From: Cricetomys ansorgei
Lineage: Eukaryota; Chordata; Mammalia; Rodentia; Nesomyidae
Direction of reading: 5' to 3'
DNA length: 64,000 bases
NCBI GenBank assembly: GCA_026225945.1
Contig: JAMJFZ010001131.1
Span: 25,820,001-25,884,000 of the forward strand
Shown here: piece by piece, positions 1-10,345 of the stretch
How positions within the stretch are numbered: the stretch's first letter is position 1
How the letters are laid out: each line of letters starts with the position of its first letter
The notes under the pieces: generated by a model
What the model saw: the letters and a program-made list of their open reading frames with translations, nothing else
What the model was told of the DNA's origin: nothing
Database searches by the model: none
Translations under genes and position numbers: made by a program

Positions 1-30
1 GAGGGAGGGAGGGAGAGAGGGAGGGAGGAA
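1..30. repeat. Purine-rich (GGGA)n simple repeat
   Basis: GGGA/GAGG units at the window edge; the repeat may continue to the left of the window. Confidence 0.85.
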
Positions 31-2190
31 ACAGCCCTCTCTTCCTAGTAACACACCTCTGGCAGGGTTTTTGAACCGGCAGCTGGCTACATCTTTGTAA
101 TGGTACTTACAGGTGGTAACACATTTGAGGCACCAGGGTTTGGAGATGTGGTTGCCTGGATGCTATCGGTGTGGTAGCTTTAAATTTTAACTAGGCTTTG
201 CCCTTGAGTGACTCTGCTTATGTGTCTGAGTCCTGCTTCTTCTCTCTACCCTTTTTACTCTCTGAGGCACTAGAATCTAAAGGAACCTGGGTCTCAGTCC
301 GAGCAGCACAGGTCAGCAGCATGTGATCTGAATAGCAAGAATGTGATTTCCCAGAGCCTTGGTCTCCTCACGGGGACAGTGATGTGCGCCTGCTGTAAAA
401 CGCCTAGCAAACCTGGCAGTGAGGAACCCTTGCTCAAGCCAACCCTCTGAGCCTCCTGGAGCTATGATTTGTCTGGCTGACTTCAGGGTAGTTTTTAATA
501 TATGCTCGGTGTTTTCAAAAAGCCAAGTTTTGCTATCAAATATTCAAGTCTCCTTTTGTGAGTCAGATAAGTCCCCTTTCTCCTCCCAGCTGCCCTGCTG
601 AATCCCCTAAAGGGAGAGGAACTGGGTTTGTGGGGGCCCTGCTGCCGGTTGAGGCACTTCTCACATGTCTCATTTGAGACCCACACATTTCAAACTCAGC
701 GTTGCCATCTTCACGCCCTGGAAAACTACGAATTCAGCATTTGGCAACAGATAACGTGTCAGAAGTGACATGCCACCCTGGCTCTGCCAGGGTCCCAAAC
801 TTCAGTTTCCTCCAGGGTCCTGGGCGGGCCACCGAGGACAGCACTTCACAGAGTCACAAATCCTCACTCACACTGCACCAGAGAGGGAGATTTTATTCTT
901 CTAGCCAAGAGTCTGAATCTCATCTGACTCTGAATAATTCAGGTCCCCCAAATGGAGCCGTGATGGTTGAGTATAATTTGCCTTCGGGCAGTGCTACATA
1001 AAGACACTTCTACCCTGTTTTTTAAATGAACACCTCTCCTTGGCAGTCTCTTCTGGAACTGAGAGCACTTATGGTCTCCCTAGATTTGAGACCCAATCCC
1101 CTTCACAAAGGGCGCCCCACTCCTGTAACAGCTCCACCCAGACGTGAAGACGGAGCTTAAATCCCACCACACACTTCTCTTTTATGAAATAAAACAGCTT
1201 TAGTTCCTTTAGATTTCCCAGAAGGCCCATTTCCTTGGCATTTCGATGCATTTCATAACTCTTTTCTGGCCATTTTTCAAACTTTTCACTCCTTGCCATA
1301 GTTACTGAGGTCAAAATTCGACATTTCAGCTTAAGGGAGCTCCAAGACCAGCCGGTGACTAGAGGGCGCCCAGTAGTCCTGTGTTCTCACCCCCAACCCC
1401 CCACTCCCGCTTCCACACCCCAGGGGGTGCTCCCTGGAGAAAAGCCAGTGTTGACAACAAACAAGAGGATGCCAGAGCCTTGGCCAGTGTCTAACAGGGA
1501 CGCTGCTGCTCCGTGGACAGTCTCTGTACGTGGCCTTGAGAGGCACATGCAGAAAAACGAGCATCTCTCAACTAGTCTCAAGGTCTTGAAAACGATGCCA
1601 AACAGGCCAATGAAACACACCCTGTGAATGTTCCCGGATCGATACACGAATGGGGAGGTTCCTGTTAGAAGCCAGCAAGTTGTTAAAGACTATAGCACAA
1701 ATTGTTGAAAGACTTTAAAACTAACAAGATTTGAGCTTTGTTTCTAATTTTCAGGACTATAAAGGAATCCCTTAAAATACACAAGAAGGCAGTTGCCTTA
1801 AACAATGTTCGCTTGCAGACATCTAGCCAGAGGGAAACGTGCTCATATTTGTTATCTAGAGTGTTGGTATTTGAGTTCATTAATTATTTTGAGAACCATC
1901 ACCATTTTATTTAAAATCATTTTCTAATTCAGCTCGAGGCTTAGAAGAATTCTCACAGTTCTTACCTGCAATGTTTCTGTTATGGCCCAGTCTCCCCCCC
2001 CCCCTTTTAGGACTGTATTTCCTAGTGTCATAACAAAAAAATAAATGAGAAAATTAATGATTTAATCTATAGACATTTCTTATTCAACAAACTGATTTTA
2101 AAAAACCAAGAAAACAAAAACAGCTCTGGTTTTAAATCCTGTCTCCTTCACTGAGAAGGTGTGGCACTGAGAAGGTGATTTAACTTTCTG
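31..2190. other. Unassigned stretch
   Basis: No gene or clear transposon was recognised. It holds an 11-base C tract (1994-2004) and a possible MIR remnant near 345-425. The ORFs here (99 aa at 702-1001, 90 aa at 1355-1627) are within the chance range and resemble no protein family I know. Confidence 0.6.
345..425 (+). mobile_element. Possible MIR SINE remnant
   Basis: The order 'ccttggtctcctcacggggac' followed by 'gtaaaacgcctagca' follows the MIR sense strand, where a cctcagtttcctcatctg-like block precedes a gtaaagcgcttagca-like block. The match is short and diverged. Confidence 0.35.
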
Positions 2191-2196
2191 TGTGAC

Positions 2197-2590
2197 TTTT
2201 TTTGTTTTAAGATGCAGACTTTAATGCGGGTTTGGAACATGGCAACAGGTCAGAAAACATTGGCCCTTGTGGCCTCTCCGGCTCCTTCTATCTGTCCAAT
2301 CGCTTGGAATTCTAACTCAGTGCTTTGAAGTATCAGTCACGCCAGCATGTTAACAATCTCATCATTGGGTATACATACACTATCATTCAGATTAAAAGGG
2401 AAATCTTGAAATTCCAGTTGAACCTCTGCTTGCAAAACTCAAGCTGTATTCTTGGCTTTGCTGACTCGACCTGAGAAAGTGTTTGTTCTTAATGCACCTC
2501 ATTAACCTGGCGTGCGTGTACTCTGTTGGACATGTATGTATAGTTGGGAGTTTTTTCACTGTGGACCGCCACAGGACCACCGCCACAGAT
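2197..2590 (-). pseudogene. Candidate 5'-truncated processed retrocopy, parent unknown
   Basis: Read on the minus strand this block ends with ATTAAA (complement of 2220-2225), about 13 bases, then an A-rich tail (complement of 2196-2209). That is the signature of a retroposed mRNA 3' end. Similar short sequences flank it: 'tttctgtgtgac' at 2185-2196 and 'tttcatctgtgac' at 2591-2603, which fits a decayed target-site duplication. Minus-strand frames contain stops. One frame gives a protein-like end just before a stop near 2336 (…NDEIVNMLA), but I could not assign it to a family. An alternative is a truncated unknown retroelement with its own polyadenylation signal. The polyadenylation and tail geometry is seen; the retrocopy call is inference. 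Confidence 0.4.
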
Positions 2591-2849
2591 TTTCATCTGT
2601 GACATAGACACCTTCAGTTACACGTGGGCCTCTTGCTTCCCTGGGGTTCCATCCACCACAGTTGTTTAAACAAGAACTTCTGTTTTCCTGATTTTATTTA
2701 TTCACACTATTTTTTTTCTCTCACAGACCTTTTTGTCTCCTTACGGTTTTTTTTAAGCCAAGGGAAGGCTTAGGAAACACTGGACATGGGTGTTACATTT
2801 CCAGCTAATACAAAATGTAGAAGTGGAAACATGATAGCAGTTCCCCAAG

Positions 2850-3135
2850 GGAACAAGAATGGACATACTCCGTGATAAATTATTCCTATGGTGGCCCCAA
2901 CGAGCCGGAGTTCCTGGAGTTCATGTCCTTGTGCAACCTCTCAAGGGACCCATCTTGGAAGTGGATCCTCCAGCCCCAGTCGATCTAAGCTCATTAACAT
3001 TACACGTAGCAGAGGCGATGCACCACCGAACCCTGACAAAATTGCAAAATTATGAGCAATTGAATCATTGCTGCTGTTTTAAGTCAATGAGTTTGGAGAT
3101 GGTTTGTATGTTATAGTAGATAATAGAAAACACAC
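2850..3135 (+). mobile_element. MLT1-type MaLR LTR (ERVL-MaLR)
   Basis: The internal 'cttggaagtggatcctccag' with 'ccccagtcga', followed downstream by 'tgttttaagtcaatgagttt' and a decayed 'agtagataatagaaaac' end, appear in the order of MLT1 LTR sense strands. It is old and diverged, and the 5' boundary is uncertain. The 85-aa ORF at 2859-3116 lies inside it and is not a gene. Confidence 0.62.
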
Positions 3136-4048
3136 ACACACACCTTCATTCCTAAATGCAAACTTGAGAGAAACTAGTCACAAATTGATACAATGTTGTG
3201 TTGGAGATTGGCAACTGTAAACCTCTCTGACTTAAGCCATAACCAAATGCTGAAGACAAGGAGGAGCCTGGGGTTGCTAGCTCCTCGTCAGCAAAAATGG
3301 CTGACATGAATGACAAGAGAAATTATCTTGTATGTTTTATACTCAGATGAACATCACATGGCATTTCTCTAGTGGGGAAACTGTTTTATGCCCCTGTTTT
3401 TCCTCCTTTTATCTTGGCACATTCTGGAGTGTTCATAGCCAACAAGAGAAATGGCCAGTTCTGCTGGAGATAGTTCACCCTCCTACCATCTTAATCCTTT
3501 ACCAGATATCATTAGCTTCGATAGACTGAAGTTTAATTTACTTTCTTCTTACATAATATTAAATTGTTGAAAATGACCAGTGGACATTCTGGAGGAAGAA
3601 CAGGACATTAATTAGCCTGTTCAATGAGAATGGCCAACACTGATGTCAGACGAAATTCTGACTTGCGTGTGGTATGTTCATATAAACAGGCCAATTCTAC
3701 ACAGACATTACTCGACGGTAGAAAAGCTACACAGTGTCATCTTTTTAGTGGGTGGTGTGTCTTTCCGCAGGTCTCCAGACTGCTCTGCTCTGCAGACTGC
3801 TTCTGGCACCTGTTCCCTGAAGGACCTGGCCCAGCACTCACTACTGCTTGCATGCTCCCTGATGCGTGAGGGGCAGGAAGTCTTGTCTCGAAGCTTCAGG
3901 GAAAATAAAACAGCCTGTGGGTGTCCACTCATCTTAGGTCGGCAGCTAACAAAGGACAGGATTTGAAACTCCTGGAGAAGAAAAAAAAGTATAAGAGAGT
4001 AAAAGTTATTACACTACATGTATACACACTCACTGACTTACAATATTT
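3136..4048. other. Unassigned stretch
   Basis: A short CA run sits at the left edge (about 3131-3142). Three overlapping ORFs of 74-107 aa occur at 3624-3966 in conflicting frames, which points away from coding. No transposon was recognised. Confidence 0.55.
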
Positions 4049-4063
4049 GATTATGACTTTTTT

Positions 4064-4278
4064 CTTTTCCTTTTTTTTTGTTTTGGTTTTTGGTTTTTTG
4101 GATTTTTTTGTTGTTGTTGTTGTTGGTTTGTTTGTTTGTTTTCGAGACAGGGTTTCTTTGTGTAGCCTGGTGGTTCTGAAACTCACTCTGTAGACCAGGC
4201 TGGCCTCAAACTCACAGAGACTGCCTGCCTCTGCCTCCCAAGTGCTGGGATTAAAGGGTGGGCCACCACCACCCTAGT
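4064..4278 (-). mobile_element. B1 SINE with target-site duplication
   Basis: The reverse complement of a B1 is clear: 'gagacagggtttctttgtgt', 'ctcactctgtagaccaggct' and 'gctgggattaaaggg' lie in order. Its A-rich tail reads as T and TTG runs at 4064-4140. A 15-base duplication flanks the element: 'gattatgactttttt' at 4049-4063 and 'gactatgactttttt' at 4279-4293, one mismatch. B1 is a 7SL-derived, non-autonomous retroposon mobilised by L1 machinery. Confidence 0.95.
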
Positions 4279-4294
4279 GACTATGACTTTTTTC

Positions 4295-5944
4295 AATATT
4301 ATGATGGTATGACAATGGTGTGGTTAGAGTAAAGACTATATTGCAAAGCTCACATTTTGATCTGGACTAGTAATATGAAGTAGGGCTCTGTGGTGTGATT
4401 CTAGACAGCAGTGAGCCACAGCTCTGAGCCAGATGATTACCACTGGTGTAGAATATTTATTCTAAAGAAGAGACCTTGATGGTCATCCTATCAACCTTCA
4501 ACCTCTTAAAAGTTAAGATATTTTTCTTTTAATTTTTAAATCAAAAAAATTTTAAATTATGCATGCATATACTAAACCTTAGTAGCCTAAATTATAAGAA
4601 CGACAAAGGAAAAATAATACATAATTCATGAATTTTTGGAAAGAGTCAACATGAGTATTAAATATTCAATATATGTCAACTACTAGTATTAGTTTCTAAC
4701 TCTCTCCAAAAAACATTGATTAAAATACTGATTGAAGTGTCCTTAACTCTGCAAAGGATCATTTTTATCTGTTTTACAAACTTTTCTGACCATGTCCTAT
4801 TTCGACTTTCTCATAGCAAACCTTGCTGCAAGCTTAAAAACTTCAAGCTTCAGAAAACTTTCACTTGATCTAAAAATACATTGTAAAGCCATATCTCATG
4901 ACTCTTTTCATTTGTAAGCATTTAGGTGATCTGCGTGGTCCAGATTTTAAAATAAAACATATCCCTCACAACTCATTAAGCTACATTGGTAAGGCTTGTG
5001 AGACAGCTTTGAGTTGTCTCTGCCTTGGAAAGTTTTTGATCATGCACCCTTTCTGAAAATGGCCTTTCACTGAGGAGCACTCGGATCTTCAGAGTTCTGC
5101 ATTAGCATCTTTGCTGTGAAGCCAGCCAGGTTCATCTCGATGCATACAAGTCAGTGTGTCTGCACAGCTGGGCAAACTCTGTACCTCTCTTTCTTTTCCT
5201 TAAAAGAAAAAAATGGCACAAAAGACTTTTGACAGGAGATATGGCCCTCTAACACAGATGGAAGCGCACAACACAGTACTGTGATGCCTGCATGGGGATG
5301 GTGGTGTAGTGCAGAGCTCATGAACCTGACTAGCAGAACGGAATAGTCTTACTCATTGAATAGCATCTTCACATCCCCCAGCCCATAGCCGATAGCTACT
5401 GTCTGAGTTCAGCAAGACAAAGGAGACATCTTCATAGATACAAAACCTGCCAGACCTTAGCAGAAGGAACCAACCCTCTGTCATGAAAAGCCCCATCCTG
5501 GACATTGGAATCCAGATCATCTGATCTCAGATGTTTTTACTGATACAAAACTCCATTCCCTCATCCAAAGGCCTATTTGCATAATGAAGGAAACTTGTAG
5601 CTTAGTCTCATCCCACAATCCATTAGCAGCCAAGCTATGTCACTTTTAGGATGGAGAAGCTCAAGACCCAAGGGGTGTGTTCTCTCCTTGTTGCCTGAGA
5701 CTGTGGGAGAGGGACTACAAGAATTTTTCCACAGCAATTTTCTCTTCAGTGTGCAAGCTATTTGGACCACAAGGGCTCTATTAGAAAGTTGTGAGCAGGT
5801 GCAGGCCATGAGGAAGCAAACATCTGAGTTTACATCAAGCCAACACCTGCAGATAAAGCAGCCTGCCAAGGCTTAGGCAGCCCTTCCCCAAAGAACATAC
5901 AAAACGATCATTTTAAAGTTACATGAGCATAACTAGAAATAAAC
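4295..5944. other. Unassigned AT-rich stretch
   Basis: No transposon or gene was recognised. A consensus octamer ATTTGCAT lies at 5575-5582, a common POU-factor motif whose significance here is unknown. The 98-aa minus-strand ORF at 5573-5869 looks like chance. An A/C-rich run begins near 5945 and passes into the L1 copy. Confidence 0.55.
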
Positions 5945-6210
5945 TTCCCCACCCCCCACCCCCCACACAACCATGGACAATCATTAACCTCTCTGTTTCT
6001 ATGACTTTTTAGTCTATTTTAGTCAAATATACCATAGATAAGTGGGTTTACATAATATTTCCTTTTCTGTGACTGACTTATTTCACTGAGCAAAATGCCT
6101 CCATGATTCAGCCACACCTTTGCAGCTGGCAGGACTTTCTTTCTTGGGGCTGAGTGAAAGCTTATTGTATACATATCTATGATATGTGTATGACATTTTC
6201 TTTAGGCACT

Positions 6211-6528
6211 TGCATAGTTACTTTTCCTCGTTGTTATGACAAATACCAGACAAAGCAACTCAAGGAAGGGTTTATTTCGCCTCACGGTTTAAAAGGGCAC
6301 AGTCCTCTGTGGCAGGGAAGGTCTGGCGATGGGAATGGAGGTACGTAGCTGGTCATGTTCACTCAGCAGTGAGGAAGGGAGCAGAGAGAGGAAGACCGGT
6401 GCTTCACCGACTTCCTCATGTTTCCTCCACCAAATCTCTCTGGAATCACACTCACAGACACGTGCAGTGGCACGTCTCCTAGGTGACTTCAAATCCAGCT
6501 GCATCGACAGCGAAGATTAACCATCACA
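6211..6528 (-). mobile_element. Rodent MaLR-type solo LTR nested in L1
   Basis: The element starts TG (6211) and ends CA (6528). It is the reverse complement of a rodent MaLR-like LTR: the plus strand opens 'tagttacttttcctcgttgt', continues 'aggaagggtttatttcgcct' (the complement contains the AATAAA-type signal) and closes 'gattaaccatcaca'. The 5-base flanks are gcact (6206-6210) and gcatt (6529-6533), a near-perfect duplication. The L1 sequence resumes after it. I recall this LTR type as ERVL-MaLR (MT/ORR class); the exact subfamily is uncertain. Confidence 0.82.
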
Positions 6529-7098
6529 GCATTCCTCCACCTATGGACATTTAGGTTGCCTCAGCAACTTGATTATGAGCCATGGTGCGGTGATCGTGGA
6601 ATACAAACATCTCTTTCAGACGCTCCTCTCGACTTTTTTAAAGATAATACCCAGAAGTAGTGCTGTGGTATCATACGGGAGTCCTGTGTTTATTTTTGAG
6701 GCACTTCCATGCTGCTCCCCACAGCCGCTTCACCTTTTTACCATCAGTGTCAAGGGTTCCAGTTTCTCTGCCTCCTTCCCAAAGTTCGTTACGTATCTAC
6801 GAGCCCCTCTACTGATCTATTGTATGATGATGTTGGTGATCATCCCAATAGATGCAATGACATGACCTCATCCCGCAGTCCCAGCTCATCTAGAACATGT
6901 TCTCTTCCTGCCTTAGCACCTTGGGTGCTAGAATTATAGCCCAGCTCATGATGGTTTTGATTCGCATTTCCCTAATGATTAGTGGTGTTGAGTATCTTGT
7001 CGTGTGCCTGTTGAGCATTTGTGTGTCTTTTATACATCTTCTTTGGAGAAAAGAAATCTTCAAGTTTTTGCTCATTTTTAAATGAGTTGTTTTGTTGG

Positions 7099-7155
7099 TC
7101 GTCCTCCTCCTCCTCCTCCTCCTCCTCCTCCTCCTCCTCCTCCTTCTCCTTTTTC
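7099..7155. repeat. (TCC)n / pyrimidine triplet microsatellite
   Basis: Near-pure TCC units grade into TTC. On the minus strand this lies where the poly(A) tail of the inserted segment would be, so it probably grew from that tail. Confidence 0.9.
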
Positions 7156-7291
7156 TTCTTCTGGAAGCAGAGTTGGAGTTTATTAAGAGATTTTCAATGT
7201 GGATTTTATGCACTAGGGTTCAGGGAAAGAAAGGTGTTCAGGGAGAAAGTAAGACACAGCTGAGAACACTGTGTGGACCTCTCACAGGAGA
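7099..7291 (-). mobile_element. Short retroposed segment with polyadenylation signal, nested in L1
   Basis: This block interrupts the L1. On the minus strand it ends with AATAAA (complement of 7179-7184), about 18 bases, then an A/G-rich tail that became a GGA-type triplet repeat. The flanks 'ttttgttgg' (7090-7098) and 'ttgtgttgg' (7292-7300) match at 8 of 9 positions, consistent with a target-site duplication. I do not recognise the body of about 130 bases; it could be an mRNA 3' end or an LTR end. Confidence 0.55.
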
Positions 7292-7415
7292 TTGTGTTGG
7301 TTTTTTATTAAGTTGTTTGTGTTGGATCTTAGCTTTGATCAGATGTATAGAGTGCACCACCATTGTCCGTGTGCTTCCTAGTCAGTCAATTGTCTTTGCT
7401 GTGTGGAAGTTTTTT

Positions 7416-7663
7416 TTTTATCTTCTCTCCATTCCTTTCCCCACCCCCTTCCCTCCATTTCTCCTTCCCTCCCTTCTTTCCTGTCCCTTTTTCTCTCTCC
7501 CTCTCTTTGATTGGATTTTCATCATTTTCCTCCAGGTACAGTTGCAGCTTTTGGAGTTTCTTCTGTGGTCACAGAACGATCAACACTGAGAGCTGTCCGT
7601 GTCATCTTTAAAGTCTACCCCATGCAACAGGAACTCATCCCCTTCTCTCCATGTTATGAAGAC

Positions 7664-7664
<1 letters not shown>
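7416..7664. other. Pyrimidine-rich tract and unassigned sequence
   Basis: 7411-7508 is dominated by T and C with few purines. 7509-7664 shows no recognised repeat; a decayed L1 continuation is possible but not demonstrable by eye. Confidence 0.5.

Positions 7665-7665
<1 letters not shown>

Positions 7666-7712
<47 letters not shown>
7666..7712. repeat. (GT)n microsatellite
   Basis: About 23 uninterrupted GT units pass directly into an AGAGAC-type repeat, forming a compound microsatellite. Confidence 0.97.
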
Positions 7713-7723
<11 letters not shown>

Positions 7724-7770
7724 CAGAGACAGAGACAGAGACAGAGAGAGACAGAGGAGACAGAGAGACA
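7713..7770. repeat. (GAGACA)n / GA-rich microsatellite
   Basis: Purine-rich GA and GACA units abut the GT tract. ORFs rich in Arg, Glu and Asp or in Ser and Leu across this block are translation artefacts. Confidence 0.93.
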
Positions 7771-7854
7771 GCATCTTCTGAATGTGTTTATCTCTTCTTT
7801 TGGTAATTGGTGCTATGGCTTACCACAGAACTATGTTTAGAAGCCTCACACCCA

Positions 7855-8520
7855 TTTTGCTTGGCAATGTGCTAACGACAAACAGTAGCAACCATTGGTG
7901 AGGACGTGGAGAAACTGGAAGTTTGTGTATTATTGGTAAGAATGCAAAATGAGCAGCTGTTATGGAAATAGCATTGCTACTGAAAAAATGTTGAAAACTA
8001 AGTAACTCAATAGCCCAGCAATTCCACTTCTGGGTGGGATTTCAAAAGAATCAAGAGGAGAATCTTAAAGAAATATTTGCAAACCTATGTCCTCAGCAGC
8101 ATTATTCATAATAGGAAAAAGGTAGAGGCAACCCGTGTCCATAAAGAAAATATGAAGTTGCAGACAGTGAAATATTACTTAGCCGTAAAAGAAAATGCAG
8201 TTCTGACACATGCATGGCCCTCACATGTATTATACTCAGTGAAGTAAGCCAGATGCAAAGGGGAAGTGTTGTATCCACTTAGATGAGTATCTAATGTAGT
8301 CAACCTAAAATAATCAGATAACAGAATGGGAGTGCACACAGGCTGGTGGTGGGGATGGCCAGTTAGTGTTTAATGTATGTAGAGTTTTCCTTTGAGAAGA
8401 TGGAAAATTCCTGAATAGAGTCACACAAAAAATGTGATTATCCTTAAAGATCACAGAAATGAACGTTTAATAATGATTAAGATGGTAAATACGTGGTGCA
8501 CAGTTTCCCACAATTAAAAA
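7855..8520 (+). mobile_element. Old L1 (L1M) 3' end, sense on plus strand
   Basis: Colinear L1 3' landmarks occur: 'ggtgaggacgtggagaaact', 'cccagcaattccacttctgg', 'agcagcattattcataatag', 'gaaatattacttagccgtaa' and 'gaagtaagccagatgcaaag'. A degraded 3' UTR follows ('tagttttcc…aatgtgatt', 'aatacgtggtgcacag'). It covers the last part of ORF2 and the 3' end. It runs opposite to the L1 at 5945-7415 and covers an overlapping region of the same element type. Confidence 0.9.
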
Positions 8521-8634
8521 TTTAAACACAGAAAGTGGTCGTGGAGCCTATTCTCACTCTGCTTCTTGCTGGAAAATTCTTATATTCTAGTCACCAGCTT
8601 TGTGATGCTTTCCTCCTGAACGACACTAGTGTGT

Positions 8635-8770
8635 ATTTATTAATAGCAGACACGGAGTGAACACTAACACATATCATCTTACTCATCTCGCACAGCAAGC
8701 GTAGGAGACGGGTACAGGTATGATTCACATCTCAGAGATGAGGGATCGTAAAAGCCTAGCTACTAAAGCT
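8635..8770 (-). mobile_element. MIR SINE
   Basis: The antisense MIR pattern is visible: 'gtgaacactaacacatatcatc', 'ttactcatctcgcacagcaa', then 'gattcacatctcagagatga', equivalent to the 'cattttacagatgagg' block of MIR read in reverse. Confidence 0.65.
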
Positions 8771-9544
8771 GATCTTCTTGAGTTTTCTTATAGGAGGACA
8801 CGAGTTCATGGCAGAAAAGACTGGGCTACATGATGGGGATACGGTCATCTGCGTCTAGATGTCTCTGAGCTTTAGAGTAAATTGGCCCCAAGGATCACTT
8901 GTGTGTCTTATTCTCTTCTTAGGAAACTGCAGGTATTAGTCTTCTCATGTGGTATCAACACCAGAGGTTTACTCCAGAACCTGGAATCATCCTGGAGGCT
9001 GAAAGCCGAATGTGAAGAAATCCATAGAACTTCAGCCTCTGCTCTGTATCCGTACCCAAGACCTGTGGACTCTCCTTAGAAAACCACTTCTGCCAGTTGT
9101 GTCCGTGCCTGTTACCTGTTCTGTGAAGGTCTTTCTGTTAGCTCCCTCACCTTGGTGATTTCTATCTCTGTCATTACAATCCACTAGGTTTGAGTGACAG
9201 ATAATAGCAGAATCCACATTTAAGATGCTTGTTTGACCAGAGAGATCAAATATGTACGGACTGTCTAGTTGCTTTACAAGTCTGCCTAGAGGGCCTGCCA
9301 TGCAGTCGACAAGGGAACTGGGTCTTTCCGGCTCCCCAGAATTGAGAGGGATCCTAATCTTAGCAATGAACTTGAACCCTTGAATCTGGAAAAGCAATAA
9401 ATGGTGTTAGTTATCAGGTAAGCAATGGTTTATCGATGGTGAGCAAGTTCAATGATTTCCATGAGGGATTATCCCAGTATTCAGCATCAATACGCGGGTA
9501 TGTGTGTCTGTGTCTGTGCGTCTCTGGTGTGTTTACACGTGTCT
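8771..9544. other. Unassigned stretch holding a candidate exon
   Basis: No transposon was recognised. It contains the minus-strand 121-codon ORF at 9032-9397 discussed as a candidate exon, and a GT-rich segment (9495-9540) that leads into the B4 SINE. Confidence 0.5.
9151..9385 (-). CDS. Weak candidate internal exon, unknown product
   Basis: On the minus strand a pyrimidine run ending 'ttgcttttccag' (intron end at 9386) precedes an open frame of 235 bases. The frame ends 'aatcaccaag' followed by a good donor, 'gtgagg' (intron start at 9150). The frame encodes about 78 residues starting IQGFKFIAKIRIPLNSG and continuing with VDCMAGPLGRLVKQLD, then ends in phase 1. I do not recognise the protein. 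An ORF of this length is expected by chance in 64 kb, so only the pair of splice-like sites supports it. No partner exon was found. It is most likely spurious. Confidence 0.15.
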
Positions 9545-9740
9545 GCAGGCGCACATAAATGTGGAGGTCAGAGGTCAACCTCTGATGTCACCCTTAGACG
9601 TGCCATCCATCTCCGCTGAGACAAAGGGTTTCACTGGCCTGGAAGCATGGCCAGCACTTTTCTATGGGTCCTGGGGGTTGACCTTTGGCCCTCCTGCTCT
9701 GAGGCAAGCACTTTATTCATCGAGCCTCCTCCCTGGCCCT
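9545..9740 (-). mobile_element. B4 SINE, internally shortened
   Basis: The sequence opens 'tgtggaggtcagaggtcaac' and 'ctctgatgtcacccttagac', has a B1-like residue ('agacaaagggtttcactggc'), then 'gggtcctgggggttgacctt' and the tRNA-like head 'gaggcaagcactttattcat' in reverse. This is the order of a minus-strand B4, with much of the B1-like middle missing. Confidence 0.78.
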
Positions 9741-10212
9741 GAAATATGCTCATTTGAGCACATGGTATGATTATGGGTTTTGTTTTACCACTCAGGAATT
9801 TCTCCCCAGGGAAGAACTGTGTCTTGTTCTTCCCTCTCCGATCCAAGGCACAGCACAGCATCTTGGCAGCGAGTAGGCAGAGCCAGTTGTCTGAATGAAT
9901 GCGTGCTCTGTTCAGAGATTTGTCAATTACCATCTAATACGTGTAATCATTTTTGCGATGATTCCCGTTGGTAGGGAATGCACTGCCAGGGCAAATCCCT
10001 GGATATCCCTTTACAGTAACCTAAGCTCTGACTTACCCATGCCTCTCTGCTTTCTAGGGTTGGATGGAATGTTGCTCTGGACATGGGGATCTAGTCTTCC
10101 TGGGGATAGACAAGCTTGGAGGAGAGGCACCTGTGAAGATCACCAAAGGACAAAGGGCCACTCGAGGGTTCCAAGGCTGGTCTTGGGAAATCCCCCTCTT
10201 ACTGTAAGTCAT
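9741..10212. other. Unassigned stretch
   Basis: No confident repeat or gene. A segment near 9925-9980 ('accatctaatacgtgtaatc') is weakly MIR-like. Overlapping ORFs on both strands (100, 155 and 167 aa) conflict with one another and run into an old B1. Confidence 0.5.
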
Positions 10213-10345
10213 GACCAGGGATGGAGACTTGGTGCACACAGAGAATCCCAACATTTTGGAGAACGAGGGAAGAGTGTGAATCCCAGGCCAGTTTTGTGCT
10301 ACATGGGGAGATCCTATGTCACTAACAAGACAAAAGAGGGAGGGG
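10213..10345 (+). mobile_element. Old B1-type SINE (PB1/B1F-like)
   Basis: Diverged B1 blocks occur in order: 'gacttggtgcacacagagaa' with 'tcccaacattttggagaacg', then 'aatcccaggccagttttgtg', then 'ctacatggggagatcctatg' and an A/G-rich tail. The single left-arm length suits an early rodent B1. Confidence 0.72.

Larger units (their letters stand above)
5945..7415 (-). mobile_element. Old L1 (LINE-1) 3' portion, broken by two insertions
   Basis: The plus strand matches the reverse complement of an L1M 3' region in three colinear blocks. 5945-6210 runs from a 'ccccaccccccacc' tract through 'ctctctgtttctatgac' to 'gacttatttcactgagcaaa'. 6534-7098 holds 'acccagaagtagtgctgtgg', 'cagtgtcaagggttccagtt' and 'gcatttccctaatgattagt'. 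7292-7415 ends with 'attgtctttgctgtgtggaag'. The gaps between blocks are later insertions: an LTR at 6211-6528 and a retroposed segment at 7099-7291. Part corresponds to the C-terminal coding end of ORF2 (endonuclease/reverse transcriptase), but the frame is destroyed. Confidence 0.88.

Noticed and set aside
7092..7589. 165-aa plus-strand ORF
   Set aside because: It begins in the TCC repeat, crosses an inserted segment and L1 remnants, and the leucine run is triplet-repeat translation.
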